Source of the DNA: JANXSS01 sp040385645
GTDB taxonomy: Bacteria; Pseudomonadota; Gammaproteobacteria; Burkholderiales; Burkholderiaceae_D
Reading direction: 5' to 3'
Length of the DNA stretch: 64,000 nucleotides
Assembly (NCBI GenBank): GCA_040385645.1
Contig: JAZKGZ010000005.1
Location: forward strand, 7,051-71,050
The notes under the pieces are model-generated. The model was not told the DNA's origin. It saw only the letters and a program-made list of their open reading frames with translations, and did not search any database. A program made the translations under genes and the position numbers. Shown here piece by piece: positions 1 to 9,200 of the stretch. Within the stretch, counting starts at the first letter, position 1. Every line of letters begins with the position of its first letter.

Positions 1-206
1 ACAACGCCCTTTGCAATATCTTGCAAGCCGTTGTTTTGTTTGATGAATATCGTGGAAAAGGCTTGACTGAAAATGAAAAAAGCCTTGCTTTCCGATTCAC
101 CTTGCAAGATACTCATCGAACACTCCAGGACGATGCGGTGGACGCGGCGATGCACGCTTTCGTTGAGGCCGCACAAGAAAAATATGGCGCGAAACGCCGC
201 ACCTAG
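1..206 (+). CDS. pheT: Phenylalanine-tRNA ligase beta subunit, C-terminal end (partial)
   Basis: Open reading frame entering from the left edge (reading frame from base 3) and ending at a TAG at 204-206. The last ~68 residues include LFDEYRGKGL and SLAFRFTLQD, the conserved end of the FDX-ACB (anticodon-binding) domain of bacterial PheT. The enzyme charges tRNA-Phe as an alpha2beta2 complex with PheS. The start and catalytic-like core lie outside the window. Its position just before ihfA is the classic pheS-pheT-ihfA order. Confidence 0.93.
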   Translation, partial: NALCNILQAVVLFDEYRGKGLTENEKSLAFRFTLQDTHRTLQDDAVDAAMHAFVEAAQEKYGAKRRT

Positions 207-224
207 AATGCCAATCAAGGCAGC

Positions 225-653
225 ATGCAAGCTCTTATGATGAACGACGCAACAACCGCCGAGATGCAATCCGTGTTGGCAGCCGATCTCGGCCGCGCCA
301 TGATGGAAGCGAATGTGCGATCGCAAGCCGAGAAGGAATTGCCGACGCTGACCAAGGCTGAACTTGCCGAATTGCTGTTCGAGCAGGTGGGGCTGAACAA
401 GCGTGAAGCCAAGGATATGGTCGAAACCTTTTTCGATGAAATTCGTAATGCGCTGGAAGCAGGTGAACCAGTAAAGCTATCTGGCTTTGGCAATTTTCAG
501 TTGCGCGACAAACCGCAACGTCCCGGTCGCAACCCCAAGACCGGCGAAGAGATTCCAATTACCGCGCGGCGCGTCGTAACATTTCATCCCAGCCAAAAAT
601 TGAAGGCGATGGTAGAAATGACGAACCATAATCCCGCCGTTCTTCCCGCGTGA
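225..653 (+). CDS. ihfA: Integration host factor subunit alpha
   Basis: DNA-bending nucleoid protein that pairs with IhfB and is needed for recombination, replication and sigma-54 promoters. The HU/IHF domain runs from about residue 41 (TLTKAELAELLFEQVGLNKR) to 130 and contains the beta-arm tip RPGRNPKTGEEIPI, with the Pro that intercalates into DNA. At 142 aa it is longer than enteric IhfA (~99 aa) because of a ~40-residue N-terminal extension, which is common in Burkholderiales. The ATG at 225 has AAGG at 217-220; ATGs at 237 and 240 are alternatives. It follows pheT by 18 bases and overlaps the merR gene. Confidence 0.95.
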   Translation: MQALMMNDATTAEMQSVLAADLGRAMMEANVRSQAEKELPTLTKAELAELLFEQVGLNKREAKDMVETFFDEIRNALEAGEPVKLSGFGNFQLRDKPQRPGRNPKTGEEIPITARRVVTFHPSQKLKAMVEMTNHNPAVLPA

Positions 654-1054
654 CTATGAACGACCGTTTGCCGAAGGTCGATGTCGGGCCATTACCGCCG
701 ATACCAGCCAAACGCTACTTTACGATCGGTGAAGTTAGCGATCTATGTGGAGTCAAAGCGCATGTACTGCGCTATTGGGAACAGGAATTTACGCAGCTTA
801 AGCCAGTCAAACGCCGTGGTAACCGACGTTATTACCAGCACCATGAAGTATTGTTAATTCGTCGTATCCGCAGCCTATTGTACGAGCAGGGATTTACGAT
901 CAGTGGTGCGCGCAACAAACTCGATAGCCGCGTTGCTGCCGATCTAGTTGAGACACCAGCAAGTGAATTGCCGCCGATGCCCGAGGCTAGTCTGGTGCGC
1001 GCCGAACTCAATGCAATACTTTTGCTGCTTCAGACCGAAGACATTTTTAAGTAG
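650..1054 (+). CDS. MerR-family transcriptional regulator next to ihfA
   Basis: 134-aa DNA-binding protein. The MerR winged helix-turn-helix starts at about residue 23 (YFTIGEVSDLCGVKAHVLRY) and continues with the typical WEQEF and RRGNRRYY elements, then a short C-terminal helix. No metal-binding cysteine pair is visible, so it is unlikely to be a metal sensor; this MerR-like gene commonly follows ihfA in beta- and gammaproteobacteria and its ligand is unknown. The start is a GTG overlapping the ihfA stop (GTGA), with an ATG two codons further on. It is probably co-transcribed with pheST-ihfA. Confidence 0.88.
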   Translation: MTMNDRLPKVDVGPLPPIPAKRYFTIGEVSDLCGVKAHVLRYWEQEFTQLKPVKRRGNRRYYQHHEVLLIRRIRSLLYEQGFTISGARNKLDSRVAADLVETPASELPPMPEASLVRAELNAILLLLQTEDIFK

Positions 1055-1069
1055 CCGGTTCAGCACAGA

Positions 1070-1780
1070 TTATTTGCACGACTGTTCGTGAATTGCTGCG
1101 AGCAGAGACACCATCGTCGACAATACGGCACTGAAATCTTTGACCGGTTCGGTCTCATCCCAAATGTAGTTCAGCATTACAGCTTCGAACGCCTTTCTTT
1201 TGGATTTCGTCGTTACCTCGTGTGCTCTGGTAATTGCTTTTAAAAACTGGCGACGCATGCCAGGCATCAAAGGCAGATGTTGTATGTCGTCCAGGAATTC
1301 GAATCCGCTCGGTAGGCTTGTTCCTTTAAGAGCAAATTCCAGTCGTTCAAATACCGACGAGGGCATATCGCGTACCAGTTCGCAGGCACTGGCTTCGAGT
1401 TTCAAAAGAAAATTAAAACCTGCTGGATACACGGCACCAAAATCATCACGCTCGGACAAAAATATCGCAGCGCGAAGCGAGTATTCCGCAGACGATGCAT
1501 CCGCATACGCGCTCGACTGGCTAGTTCGGGTAGCTGGCCAAAAGAATAGATTTCCCGGCGTGCTAGGGTCGTCCGGATCGGGGAAGAACTGGGCGGCGAT
1601 ATCTTCGCTTTGCGCACCGAACTGGGATAGCATTTTTAGTACCGGGGCTGACAGTGCATCTAATGCTGCGGCCGCTAGCGCAGCACTGGCAGCGGTATCG
1701 GCATTGGAGAGATCTTCAACAATGTAGGGCGACAACGGTGCCAGTAACGGATGCGGATCGATATTCAGAGTAGCGGTCAT
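1070..1780 (-). CDS. Hypothetical protein, unrecognised family
   Basis: 236-aa protein that I do not recognise. It is largely helical, with an alanine-rich stretch at about residues 28-45, no clear signal peptide or membrane segment, and a basic patch near residue 192 (TKSKRKAFEA). It converges on merR with a 15-base gap. The ATG at 1780 has no good Shine-Dalgarno sequence, so the start is uncertain. It is the first gene of the accessory block between merR and tRNA-Pro. It could be an orphan or a lineage-specific secreted protein, but I found no hrpII box in front of it. Confidence 0.6.
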   Translation of the reverse strand: MTATLNIDPHPLLAPLSPYIVEDLSNADTAASAALAAAALDALSAPVLKMLSQFGAQSEDIAAQFFPDPDDPSTPGNLFFWPATRTSQSSAYADASSAEYSLRAAIFLSERDDFGAVYPAGFNFLLKLEASACELVRDMPSSVFERLEFALKGTSLPSGFEFLDDIQHLPLMPGMRRQFLKAITRAHEVTTKSKRKAFEAVMLNYIWDETEPVKDFSAVLSTMVSLLAAIHEQSCK

Positions 1781-1842
1781 AAGTAGGGACGAATGAATGG
1801 AAAGCGCAAATAGTATCGTGAATGAAGACGTTATTTCTGAGG

Positions 1843-1886
1843 AATACGCTTTACTAGCGCTGTACTAACGCTGTACGAAGCGTATT
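1843..1886. repeat. 9-bp inverted repeat enclosing two CGCTGTAC direct repeats
   Basis: AATACGCTT at 1843-1851 is the reverse complement of AAGCGTATT at 1878-1886. The 26 bases between hold CGCTGTAC twice (1858-1865 and 1869-1876). The structure lies between two minus-strand genes, upstream of the 1070-1780 gene, so it could be an operator or an RNA hairpin. Its function is not shown. Confidence 0.5.
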
Positions 1887-1935
1887 ATTAGACCATGCGT
1901 GGAGCGATTTATCAGAGCGATGTCTGTTTGCGTAG

Positions 1936-2205
1936 CTAGGAGGACAAGACGTTTGCTGGTACAGCCAATACCAATGTTTTGCGCCGTTCGCCTGGTCGTA
2001 ACAAAACGCGTAGCGCGATCTCAACCGGAATGCCTTTGTAGTCCAGAAAAACAGCGGCGAATTTTGTGCCGGCCTGTTCCTGCAGAGCGATGCCTTCTTC
2101 AACCAAAGCAGCCGTAGCGAAATCGCGGCGCATCAAACCTACAGGCTCTGGACGCGCGCCGCGATTACCTGAGTGCCAAACATTCCTGCTCGTTGCGTTA
2201 TTCAT
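1936..2205 (-). CDS. Small hypothetical protein
   Basis: 89-aa soluble protein without signal peptide or membrane segment. It contains RRDFATAALVEEGIALQEQ and a basic LRPGERRKT segment; the layout resembles small uncharacterised proteins of Burkholderiales, but I cannot name a family. A good ribosome-binding site (GGAGA, six bases before the ATG at 2205) supports translation. It lies in the accessory block in the same direction as the 1070-1780 gene, separated by 155 bases with an inverted repeat. The opposite strand also has long open frames, so some doubt remains. Confidence 0.55.
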   Translation of the reverse strand: MNNATSRNVWHSGNRGARPEPVGLMRRDFATAALVEEGIALQEQAGTKFAAVFLDYKGIPVEIALRVLLRPGERRKTLVLAVPANVLSS

Positions 2206-2459
2206 CTGGATCTCCGATCACCTAGGCAAGCCGTGCAATTTCCGTGAACCGATGTTTGTTCCTTATAGTAACAATATTTAACATTGTGCGTAAATCCATT
2301 GCCTGATAAAAATATTGTTTCAATTAAACTTATTGAACATATAGGTTTGGAATTGACACTTAGCGAAACTTCCGGCGGTTTTTGTTATCGCAAAGGCATG
2401 GGGTATTATCGAAGGCATGTCAATTCTGACAAGTCTCACTGTTTTAGATTGGAGAAAAA

Positions 2460-2732
2460 ATGTCTACTAATAAAACCAACGTACATACTGAAAAAAGTGG
2501 TTCGCAAACATTGCCTTCGTCACCAGGCAACGATTCTGCTGTGGTAACGCCTAACGATAACGGTGATACGCATATGCCGTCCAAAAACGTTAAGAAGAGA
2601 AATGTCACGTCGGACGATCCTGATGAAAAACAGGAAGCACAGCTTGACGACGCAATCGAGTTAACTTTTCCGGCAAGTGATCCTCTACCAGCCGCTGGCG
2701 GAATCACGCGAATTGAAAAGCCGGCGAAGTAA
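2460..2732 (+). CDS. Small protein with a C-terminal FPASDP motif
   Basis: 90-aa hydrophilic protein. Residues 1-55 are rich in Ser, Thr, Asn and Asp and probably disordered. The C-terminus has the conserved short segment LDDAIELTFPASDPLPA, which is shared by many small uncharacterised proteobacterial proteins (typically DEAIEETFPASDP-like). The function is unknown; I infer a small stress or general cytoplasmic protein only weakly. It starts at an ATG with GGAG eight bases upstream and is followed by a strong terminator at 2780-2810. Confidence 0.72.
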   Translation: MSTNKTNVHTEKSGSQTLPSSPGNDSAVVTPNDNGDTHMPSKNVKKRNVTSDDPDEKQEAQLDDAIELTFPASDPLPAAGGITRIEKPAK

Positions 2733-2779
2733 CGGCAATAGTTATGTTGCGCATGTAATGCTGAAGAGTTAAAGAAAAA

Positions 2780-2810
2780 CGCCACCAGGGTCCCCTGTGT
2801 GGCGCTTTTT
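2780..2810. terminator. Bidirectional rho-independent terminator
   Basis: Hairpin CGCCACCAGGG (2780-2790) pairing with the CCCTGTGTGGCG arm (one bulged base), followed by TTTTT at 2806-2810 and preceded by an A-rich run. It can end the plus-strand gene at 2732 and the minus-strand gene ending at 2861. Confidence 0.85.
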
Positions 2811-2860
2811 ATTTCACATTCATCGCTAACTAAGCTTGAACGCTATCGCTCGTCCGCCTT

Positions 2861-3673
2861 TCAATATTGGTCGGGCGTTGCATAGCGGCGCTGGGAGTAA
2901 GAACCGTCGCCGTACGATACATAACCAACGCCGCTAGGCTGTTGCGAATACTGTGGCTGCGATGGTTGCACGTACCCATGTTGTACCGGGTACGGCGCAT
3001 TTTGGATGCGGTCGCCAACTACCGCACCGACGACGCCACCTAAGGCCGTAGCTGCGATCTTACCGTTTCCCTTACCTACACGGCTGCCAAGCAAAGCCCC
3101 GGCTACACCGCCGACGATCGGACCGGTATAGCCGCGTTGTGCGGCGGGCGCTGAGTGCTGATAAGAATGCTGATACACCGGCGCGTCTTGACGCACATAA
3201 GTGGGTTGCTCGTAGCGGATGACTTCTTGCTGCGGATAGTATTGCCGGTGATGTTGTACTCGATCTGCTTGCCGATGCATTTCATAAGCGTATGGCCCCG
3301 GCTGAGTCGATTGATACACTGGTTGGGAATAAGCCGGATAGGACTGATTTGAATGATAAATCGGTTGCTGCACTGTCTGAGGCTGATACGCATAACCACG
3401 GTGTTGTGGCAACCCCGCCTGGACATTGCCGCCGACTATCGAGCCAAGCACCCCACCGGCAGCCGCAGCTGCAATCTGACCGCTACCGCTGCCGATTCGG
3501 CTGCCCAATAACGCACCCGCTACGCCGCCGATAATATTACCTGCATAACCCTGCTCCTGCGCTTGCACCGGTGCAGGCGTCAACACCACGCCAGCGGTAG
3601 CCAGCGCAAGCCCGCTAGCCAACAACTTAAGTCTTAGTTTCGACACAGCGTCGACGTTTGCTGCAGTGTTCAT
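2861..3673 (-). CDS. Glycine-zipper envelope protein with two zipper domains
   Basis: 270-aa exported protein. A signal peptide with hydrophobic core LLASGLALATAGVVLT ends near PVQAQ (about residue 39). Two glycine-zipper modules follow: IIGGVAGALLGSRIGSGSGQ (about 46-65) and IVGGVAGALLGSRVGKGNGK in the C-terminal half, each continued by a second GG-V-G-VG stretch. They are joined by a Gln/Tyr/Pro-rich linker of over 100 residues. This resembles the 17-kDa-antigen/glycine-zipper 2TM family of outer-membrane proteins, but lacks a lipobox. The ATG at 3673 has AGGAA upstream; a longer frame to 3979 runs into the divergent promoter and is not used. Confidence 0.85.
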   Translation of the reverse strand: MNTAANVDAVSKLRLKLLASGLALATAGVVLTPAPVQAQEQGYAGNIIGGVAGALLGSRIGSGSGQIAAAAAGGVLGSIVGGNVQAGLPQHRGYAYQPQTVQQPIYHSNQSYPAYSQPVYQSTQPGPYAYEMHRQADRVQHHRQYYPQQEVIRYEQPTYVRQDAPVYQHSYQHSAPAAQRGYTGPIVGGVAGALLGSRVGKGNGKIAATALGGVVGAVVGDRIQNAPYPVQHGYVQPSQPQYSQQPSGVGYVSYGDGSYSQRRYATPDQY

Positions 3674-3902
3674 AAAATTCCTCGCTTGACAATGGTGTTT
3701 GTACTTCCGGTTCAAGTGCAATTCGATACTAGCCATGCAAACCAACCTTGTCCAATAATTTGCCGCGGTTTTACACGCGGTTACCATTGCGACGAATATT
3801 TTTCTGTCGAATGATGGATGTTCGTTGGCAGTATCCAGATCGGTACCGAAATTGTCGATAACCGTGGTCGATCTCAATACATTATTCAAACTGATCCGGC
3901 AA

Positions 3903-3963
3903 TTCGTCCGAGAACGCATAAATTCGTAGGTGCCGCTATGGCGCAACCTCAAACGCATACAGT
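3903..3963 (+). promoter_or_regulatory. hrpII-box promoter (HrpB/HrpX type)
   Basis: TTCG at 3903-3906, 16 bases, TTCG at 3923-3926, then 31 bases to TACAGT at 3958-3963. This matches the published hrpII layout (TTCG-N16-TTCG-N30-32-YANNRT) used by HrpB of Ralstonia and related AraC-type T3SS activators. The -10 is 28 bases before the ATG at 3992 and inside any longer reading frame, so it also fixes the start. Confidence 0.75.
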
Positions 3964-3991
3964 GAAGAAATTGAAACAAAGGAATAATGTT

Positions 3992-4786
3992 ATGCGTGCA
4001 TCGAATTCCAGGCTATCGCTCAGCAATCTTTTATCCTGCTTCACAGGCAATTCCAGCCCTAAAGCAGCGACGCAGGCAGGTATTAATGCCGATGCGGGCA
4101 GTTCGGTGCCCAACCCGCTCCATCCTTTGAAACGAGCCACTGTCAACGCGTTAAATACTAATTGGGAGCAAGCAGGTGTCGCCGGTGCTGCAGGCAAGTA
4201 TGCCTCTGCGCCGGGCAACATGCGTTTTGTCAATGCATCGAGTCGTTCTGCTTCGTTTGCACACACCGCAAAAACCGATGAATTAACCATCCGACAAGTA
4301 AATTTAGTAGGGCTTCATCATCAATCACTGCAAAAATCGACGGTGCATCGCGGTGCGGTAAATCGTTCAAAAAAATCAGTGAAGGAAGAGGAGACGCTTT
4401 TGACATTGCGTTTCGAGATACTAAAGTTACCGACTAATCTCAACGTTCGGTGTAATGCGAGTCTGGCAAAAATTCAAAAAATAGCGCATCCCGGTCGGCG
4501 TATCGAAATGCTGGAGCAATTGCTGTCAAAACTTACAAACCGTTCCTCGGAAGGCGATTCGCCAAGCGCGCTGGTGATGACCAGCTATCAGGATGTCGTA
4601 ACGCAGATGAGCCGGAAAAAGTCGGATGAGGTAACCGCGATGCGGGTTGATCTGTTAAAAATCGGCAACCCTCATGCGGTCGGTTACCAAAATCTTTTGC
4701 GAGACGTGTTGGCGCGTCCTGACAGCAAGGAACGCGATGATTTCCTGACGAAGATGGCGCAGGATATTAAATCGCATCTTGTTTAA
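3992..4786 (+). CDS. Candidate type III secreted effector with internal duplication
   Basis: 264-aa protein with no family I recognise. The N-terminus is Ser/Asn-rich (RASNSRLSLSNLLSCFTGNS) with few acidic residues, as is usual for T3SS signals; residues 1-130 look disordered. The C-terminal half is helical and holds two similar ~40-residue units: residues 139-179 (starting LRFEILKL) and 217-257 (starting MRVDLLKI), each ending in a charged helix. The ATG at 3992 has AAGGA about eight bases upstream and is preceded by a perfect hrpII-box promoter. It stands alone and divergent from the glycine-zipper gene. Secretion is inference; no chaperone or apparatus gene is nearby. Confidence 0.72.
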   Translation: MRASNSRLSLSNLLSCFTGNSSPKAATQAGINADAGSSVPNPLHPLKRATVNALNTNWEQAGVAGAAGKYASAPGNMRFVNASSRSASFAHTAKTDELTIRQVNLVGLHHQSLQKSTVHRGAVNRSKKSVKEEETLLTLRFEILKLPTNLNVRCNASLAKIQKIAHPGRRIEMLEQLLSKLTNRSSEGDSPSALVMTSYQDVVTQMSRKKSDEVTAMRVDLLKIGNPHAVGYQNLLRDVLARPDSKERDDFLTKMAQDIKSHLV

Positions 4787-4796
4787 AAATCTGACG

Positions 4797-4820
4797 CTGG
4801 TGCGGGCCCCGTCGCGCCAG
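4797..4820. terminator. Possible hairpin terminator
   Basis: CTGGTGCG (4797-4804) pairs with CGCGCCAG (4813-4820) with one G-T wobble. It lies 11 bases after the effector-candidate stop but lacks a following T run, so termination is uncertain. The rest of 4821-5066 has no gene I can support. Confidence 0.35.
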
Positions 4821-5066
4821 CTATATATAGACGCCTTGCTCACTGACCTGTAATGTTTTGCTCAAATTAACAAGTCCCAGGGCAGTTCAGTGTTGCAAAA
4901 TCACTAATTTATCTGTCTGCTCCAAAAAATACCCCTCCTGACAATTTTGTCATGTGGACGACAGAATCCGGTCGGCGTGTGCCGATTACCATCGGGTCTG
5001 TTTCCATGCGCTTTTCATTGCCCATCCTTCTTTTAAACTCAGCTTTTTCCTATCCAGACCAACCTC

Positions 5067-6254
5067 ATGACGACCATCGATTCTCCTCCCGCCTCCCGGC
5101 GTCGTCCGGGCTTTCAGATCGTCGTGGTGCTGTTGCTGGTATCGATTGCCGCTGCAGCGTGGTGGTGGTTCAAGGGCCGTGCCGGTGACAAACCACCTGC
5201 GCCGCCAGCGGCGGTGCCAGTATCCGTGGTCAAGGCAGAGCAGCGCGATTTGCCGCACCTGACCCGCGCGATCGGCACTGCACAGTCGCTGCACAGCGTG
5301 ACGCTACGCTCGCAAGTCGATGGCATTCTGACGCAAGTCATGTTCAAAGAAGGTGAGCCTGTCAAGAAGGGACAGTTGCTGGCTACGATCGACGACCGTT
5401 CGATCGCTGCGATGCTGGACCAGGCCAGGGCCGAGCGTGCTCGCAACGCCGCCTCGCTGAAGGCAGCTGAAGTGGACTTGCAACGCTACGGCAACCTGCT
5501 GAAAGAGGAAGCGATCGCCAAACAGCAGGTCGATCAGCAGACCGCCACCGTCGATCAATTGCGTGCCACGGTGCGCGCCAACGATGCCGCGATCGCGGCT
5601 GCGCAGGTCCAGCTTTCGCATACGCGCATTGTCTCGCCAGTCACCGGGCGGGTTGGCATCCGCCGCGTCGATACCGGCAATCTGATTCGCACCAGCGACG
5701 CCGAAGGATTGGTGACGGTTACGCAGATCGACCCGATTGCGGTGATGTTTTCACTGCCACAGGAGCTGTTGCCGCGTATTCAGGAGTCGCTGCGTGGTCA
5801 AAAAACGATTGCGGTGGAAGCCGCAAGTCGTGACGGCGGCCAGCCGCTGGCAACCGGCAAGCTGCTGCTGGTAGACAATCAGATCGACAGCACTACCGGC
5901 ACGGTGCGACTGAAAGCGGAATTTCAAAATGCTGATAGCAAGCTCTGGGCCGGCCAGTTCGTAACAGTGCAGCTGCGCACCGGTAACAGTCCTAATGCAA
6001 TCGTGGTGCCCAGTACCGCCGTGCAGCGCGGGTTGAAACAGCCATTTGTTTATCGCATCAATAATGACAAAGCGGAACCCGCCAACATCGAGATCGGCTA
6101 CCAGAATGAAGACGTCACCGTAATCAACACCGGTCTGGCCGCAGGCGACGTGGTGGTCAGCGACGGCCAATCGCGTTTGAAACCTGGCTCGATGGTGAAG
6201 GTGTTGAACAACGATGCGCCGGCTGCAGCCGTTTCTCCCGTGGCGAGGAACTGA
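5067..6254 (+). CDS. RND efflux membrane-fusion (adaptor) protein, MdtA-like
   Basis: 395-aa periplasmic adaptor linking the inner-membrane permease to the outer-membrane channel. An N-terminal membrane anchor (about residues 17-37, VVVLLLVSIAAAAWWWF) is followed by the biotinyl-lipoyl half (VDGILTQVMFKEGEPVKKGQ), an alpha-hairpin with many Ala/Gln (about 110-175), the second lipoyl half (SPVTGRVGIRRVDTGN), beta-barrel and membrane-proximal domains. The order is typical of AcrA/MdtA. It is the first gene of a pump operon; the permease starts one base after its stop. Confidence 0.92.
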   Translation: MTTIDSPPASRRRPGFQIVVVLLLVSIAAAAWWWFKGRAGDKPPAPPAAVPVSVVKAEQRDLPHLTRAIGTAQSLHSVTLRSQVDGILTQVMFKEGEPVKKGQLLATIDDRSIAAMLDQARAERARNAASLKAAEVDLQRYGNLLKEEAIAKQQVDQQTATVDQLRATVRANDAAIAAAQVQLSHTRIVSPVTGRVGIRRVDTGNLIRTSDAEGLVTVTQIDPIAVMFSLPQELLPRIQESLRGQKTIAVEAASRDGGQPLATGKLLLVDNQIDSTTGTVRLKAEFQNADSKLWAGQFVTVQLRTGNSPNAIVVPSTAVQRGLKQPFVYRINNDKAEPANIEIGYQNEDVTVINTGLAAGDVVVSDGQSRLKPGSMVKVLNNDAPAAAVSPVARN

Positions 6255-6255
6255 C

Positions 6256-9200
6256 ATGCAAGTTAAAACGAATATGTCGGGCTGGTTTATCGGGCATCCG
6301 ATCGCCACCGTGCTGCTGACCGTAGCGGTGGTCCTATTGGGCATTTTTGCATTTCCGCGGTTAGCGGTCGCGCCGCTGCCGCAGGCAGAATTTCCAACCA
6401 TCCGCATCAATGCATCGCTACCCGGCGCCAGCCCAGAAACCATGGCCTCGTCGATCGCCACGCCGCTAGAAGTCGAATTGAGCGCCGTGCCGGGCATCAC
6501 CGAAATGACATCCACTAGCGCGCTCGGCACCACGTCGATCACACTGCAGTTTTCGCTGGACAAGAGCATCGATACCGCTGCACAGGAAGTGCAGGCCGCG
6601 CTCAATAGCGCCGCCGGGCAGTTGCCGTCGGACATGCCGAATCAACCGACCTGGCGCAAAGTCAACCCGGCGGACAGTCCGATTTTAATCATCCGCATGC
6701 AATCGCAGCAAATGCCTCTGGAAGAGTTGAGCGATCTGGCTGAAACCGTTCTGGCGCGCCAGATGAGCCAGATCCAGGGCGTGGCCGAGGTCAATATATC
6801 CGGCCAGCGCAAACCGGCGATTCGTGTCCAAGCCTCGCCCGACCGGCTGGCCGCCTATGGCATGACGCTGGCCGACATTCGCGCCGCGGTACAGACCGCC
6901 AGCGTCAACCAAGCCAAAGGCGCCCTGTATGGCGACAATCGCGTATCGACGCTGGCGACTAACGACCAGCTTTTCACGCCGGAGGAATACGGAAATCTTG
7001 TGGTGGCTTACCGAAACAACGCGCCAGTCATCTTAAAAGACGTCGCAAAAGTGGCGATCGGCGCTGAAAATGATTTTGTACAGGCGTGGCAGAACGGTCG
7101 GCCTGGCGTGAATCTGGTGGTATTCCGCCAACCTGGTGTCAATATCGTGGATACGGTAGACCGCATCAAGGCTGCATTGCCGAAATTGCAGGAAGCGCTA
7201 CCGGCCACAGTCGAGGTCGCCGTGCTCAACGATCGCACCCGAACCATTCGCTCGTCGCTGCATGAGGTGGAGCTGACGCTGCTCATTACGGTAGGTCTGG
7301 TAATTCTGGTCATGGGCCTGTTTTTACGGCAGGTATCGGCGACGTTGATCGTCAGTGCGGTGCTAGTAGTGTCGCTGGTCGCGACGTTTGCGGCGATGTA
7401 TGCACTGGGCTTCAGTTTAAATAATCTGACGCTGGTGGCACTGGTGATTGCCGTCGGTTTCGTGGTCGACGATGCGATCGTGGTGGTGGAAAACATTCAT
7501 CGCCATCTGGAGATGGGGGCATCGATGAAAGAGGCGGCCATCAAAGGGGCTTCCGAAATCAGCTTCACTGTCGTGTCGATCAGCTTATCGCTCATTGCAG
7601 CGTTCATACCTTTGCTATTCATGGGTGGCGTAGTCGGACGGCTGTTCCGCGAATTTGCACTGACCGTGACCGCTTCGATTCTGATTTCAGTGGTTGCTTC
7701 CCTGACGCTGGCACCGATGCTCGCCTCACGTTTCATGAAGGCCATGCCACATCGTGAAACAAAAAAACACGGGTTTGCAGAGAAGCTGCTGGGCAGCTAC
7801 GACCGTTCGTTGAAATGGGTGCTCGGCCATCAGAAATGGATGATGGTCGGTTTTGCGATCACGGTCGCCATTGCCGCGCTTAGTTACGTCAAGATTCCCA
7901 AAGGCTTTTTCCCATTGCAGGACACCGCGTTCGTATTGGGTACCACACAGGCCGGTCCGGACATTTCGTATCAGGACATGATCGCCAAGCATCAGCAACT
8001 GGCGGCGATCATCGAGAAAGACTCGTCGGTACAATCGTTTGCGCATTCGGTCGGCTCCACGGGAGGTAGCCAGACCATGTCGAACGGCCGCTTCTGGATC
8101 GTCTTGAAAGATCGCTCGGATCGTGACGTGTCGGCTAGCGAATTGATCGACCGCCTGCGTCCGCAACTTTCGCAAGTGCCCGGCATCATGCTGTTTCTGC
8201 GTGCCGCACAGGACATCAATATCGGCTCCGGTCCATCGCGCACGCAGTACAGTTATGCACTACGCAGCCCGGATAGTGCGCAGTTGACTGAATGGGTCAA
8301 CAAGCTGACGACCAAATTGCAACAGTTACCGCAATTGCGGGACGTTTCCAACGATCAGCAACTGGGTGCGAGTGTCACGCGGCTCAATATCAACCGTGCT
8401 GCCGCAGCGCGTTATGGCCTGACCACCAACGACATCGACCAGGTGCTATACGATGCTTTCGGCCAGCGCCAGATCAGCGAATACCAGACCGAGACCAATC
8501 AGTACAAGGTGATTCTGGAAATTGACGAAGCACTGCGCGGCAGCATCGACAGCCTGTCGTACTTCTTCCTGCGTTCACCGACAACCGGCGCAATGGTGCC
8601 GCTGTCGGCGGTCGCCAAACTGGAGCCACCCTCGACCGGCCCGTTGTCGATCAGTCATTACGGCATGTTCCCGTCGGCGACAATCTCGTTTAATGTCGCA
8701 CAGGGCATCGCTTTGGGCGATGCCGTCAACCTCGTGAATGCAGCCAGTGCCGAGATCGTTATGCCTTCGGCAGTCACGGGCTCGTTTCAGGGGGCGGCGC
8801 AGGCATTCGAGGAGTCCCTGGCAAGCCAGCCGCTACTGATTCTGGCAGCGCTGCTGACGGTCTACATCATTCTCGGCGTGTTGTATGAAAGTTTTGTGCA
8901 TCCGCTGACGATTTTGTCGACGCTGCCGTCGGCCGGCATCGGCGGCATTCTGCTGTTGTGGCTGTGGGGGCTGGACTTCTCGATCATGGCGCTGATTGGC
9001 ATCGTGCTACTGATCGGCATTGTCAAGAAGAATGGCATCCTGATGGTGGACTTTGCGCTCGATGCGCAGCGCACCCGCGGCTTGTCGCCGGACGAGGCGA
9101 TTTACGAAGCATGCATCACGCGCTTCCGGCCGATCATGATGACTACTATTGCCGCCATGCTGGGTGCGATTCCCTTGATGATGGGTTTCGGCACCGGCGC

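Noticed and set aside
1055..2300. Copy of the tRNA-Pro 3' end as the left attachment site of an island
   Set aside because: None found by eye; integration at the tRNA therefore remains unproven.
2284..2547. 87-aa plus-strand frame
   Set aside because: It overlaps the 2460-2732 gene in another frame, has no ribosome-binding site and no protein-like composition.
3793..3811. Two CGAA motifs on the minus side before the glycine-zipper gene, as a possible hrpII box
   Set aside because: Spacing is 11 bases, not 16.
3818..3991. Upstream extension of the effector-candidate reading frame (58 more residues, with an in-frame ATG near 3938)
   Set aside because: The hrpII box and its -10 lie within this stretch, and the ATG at 3992 has a clear ribosome-binding site.
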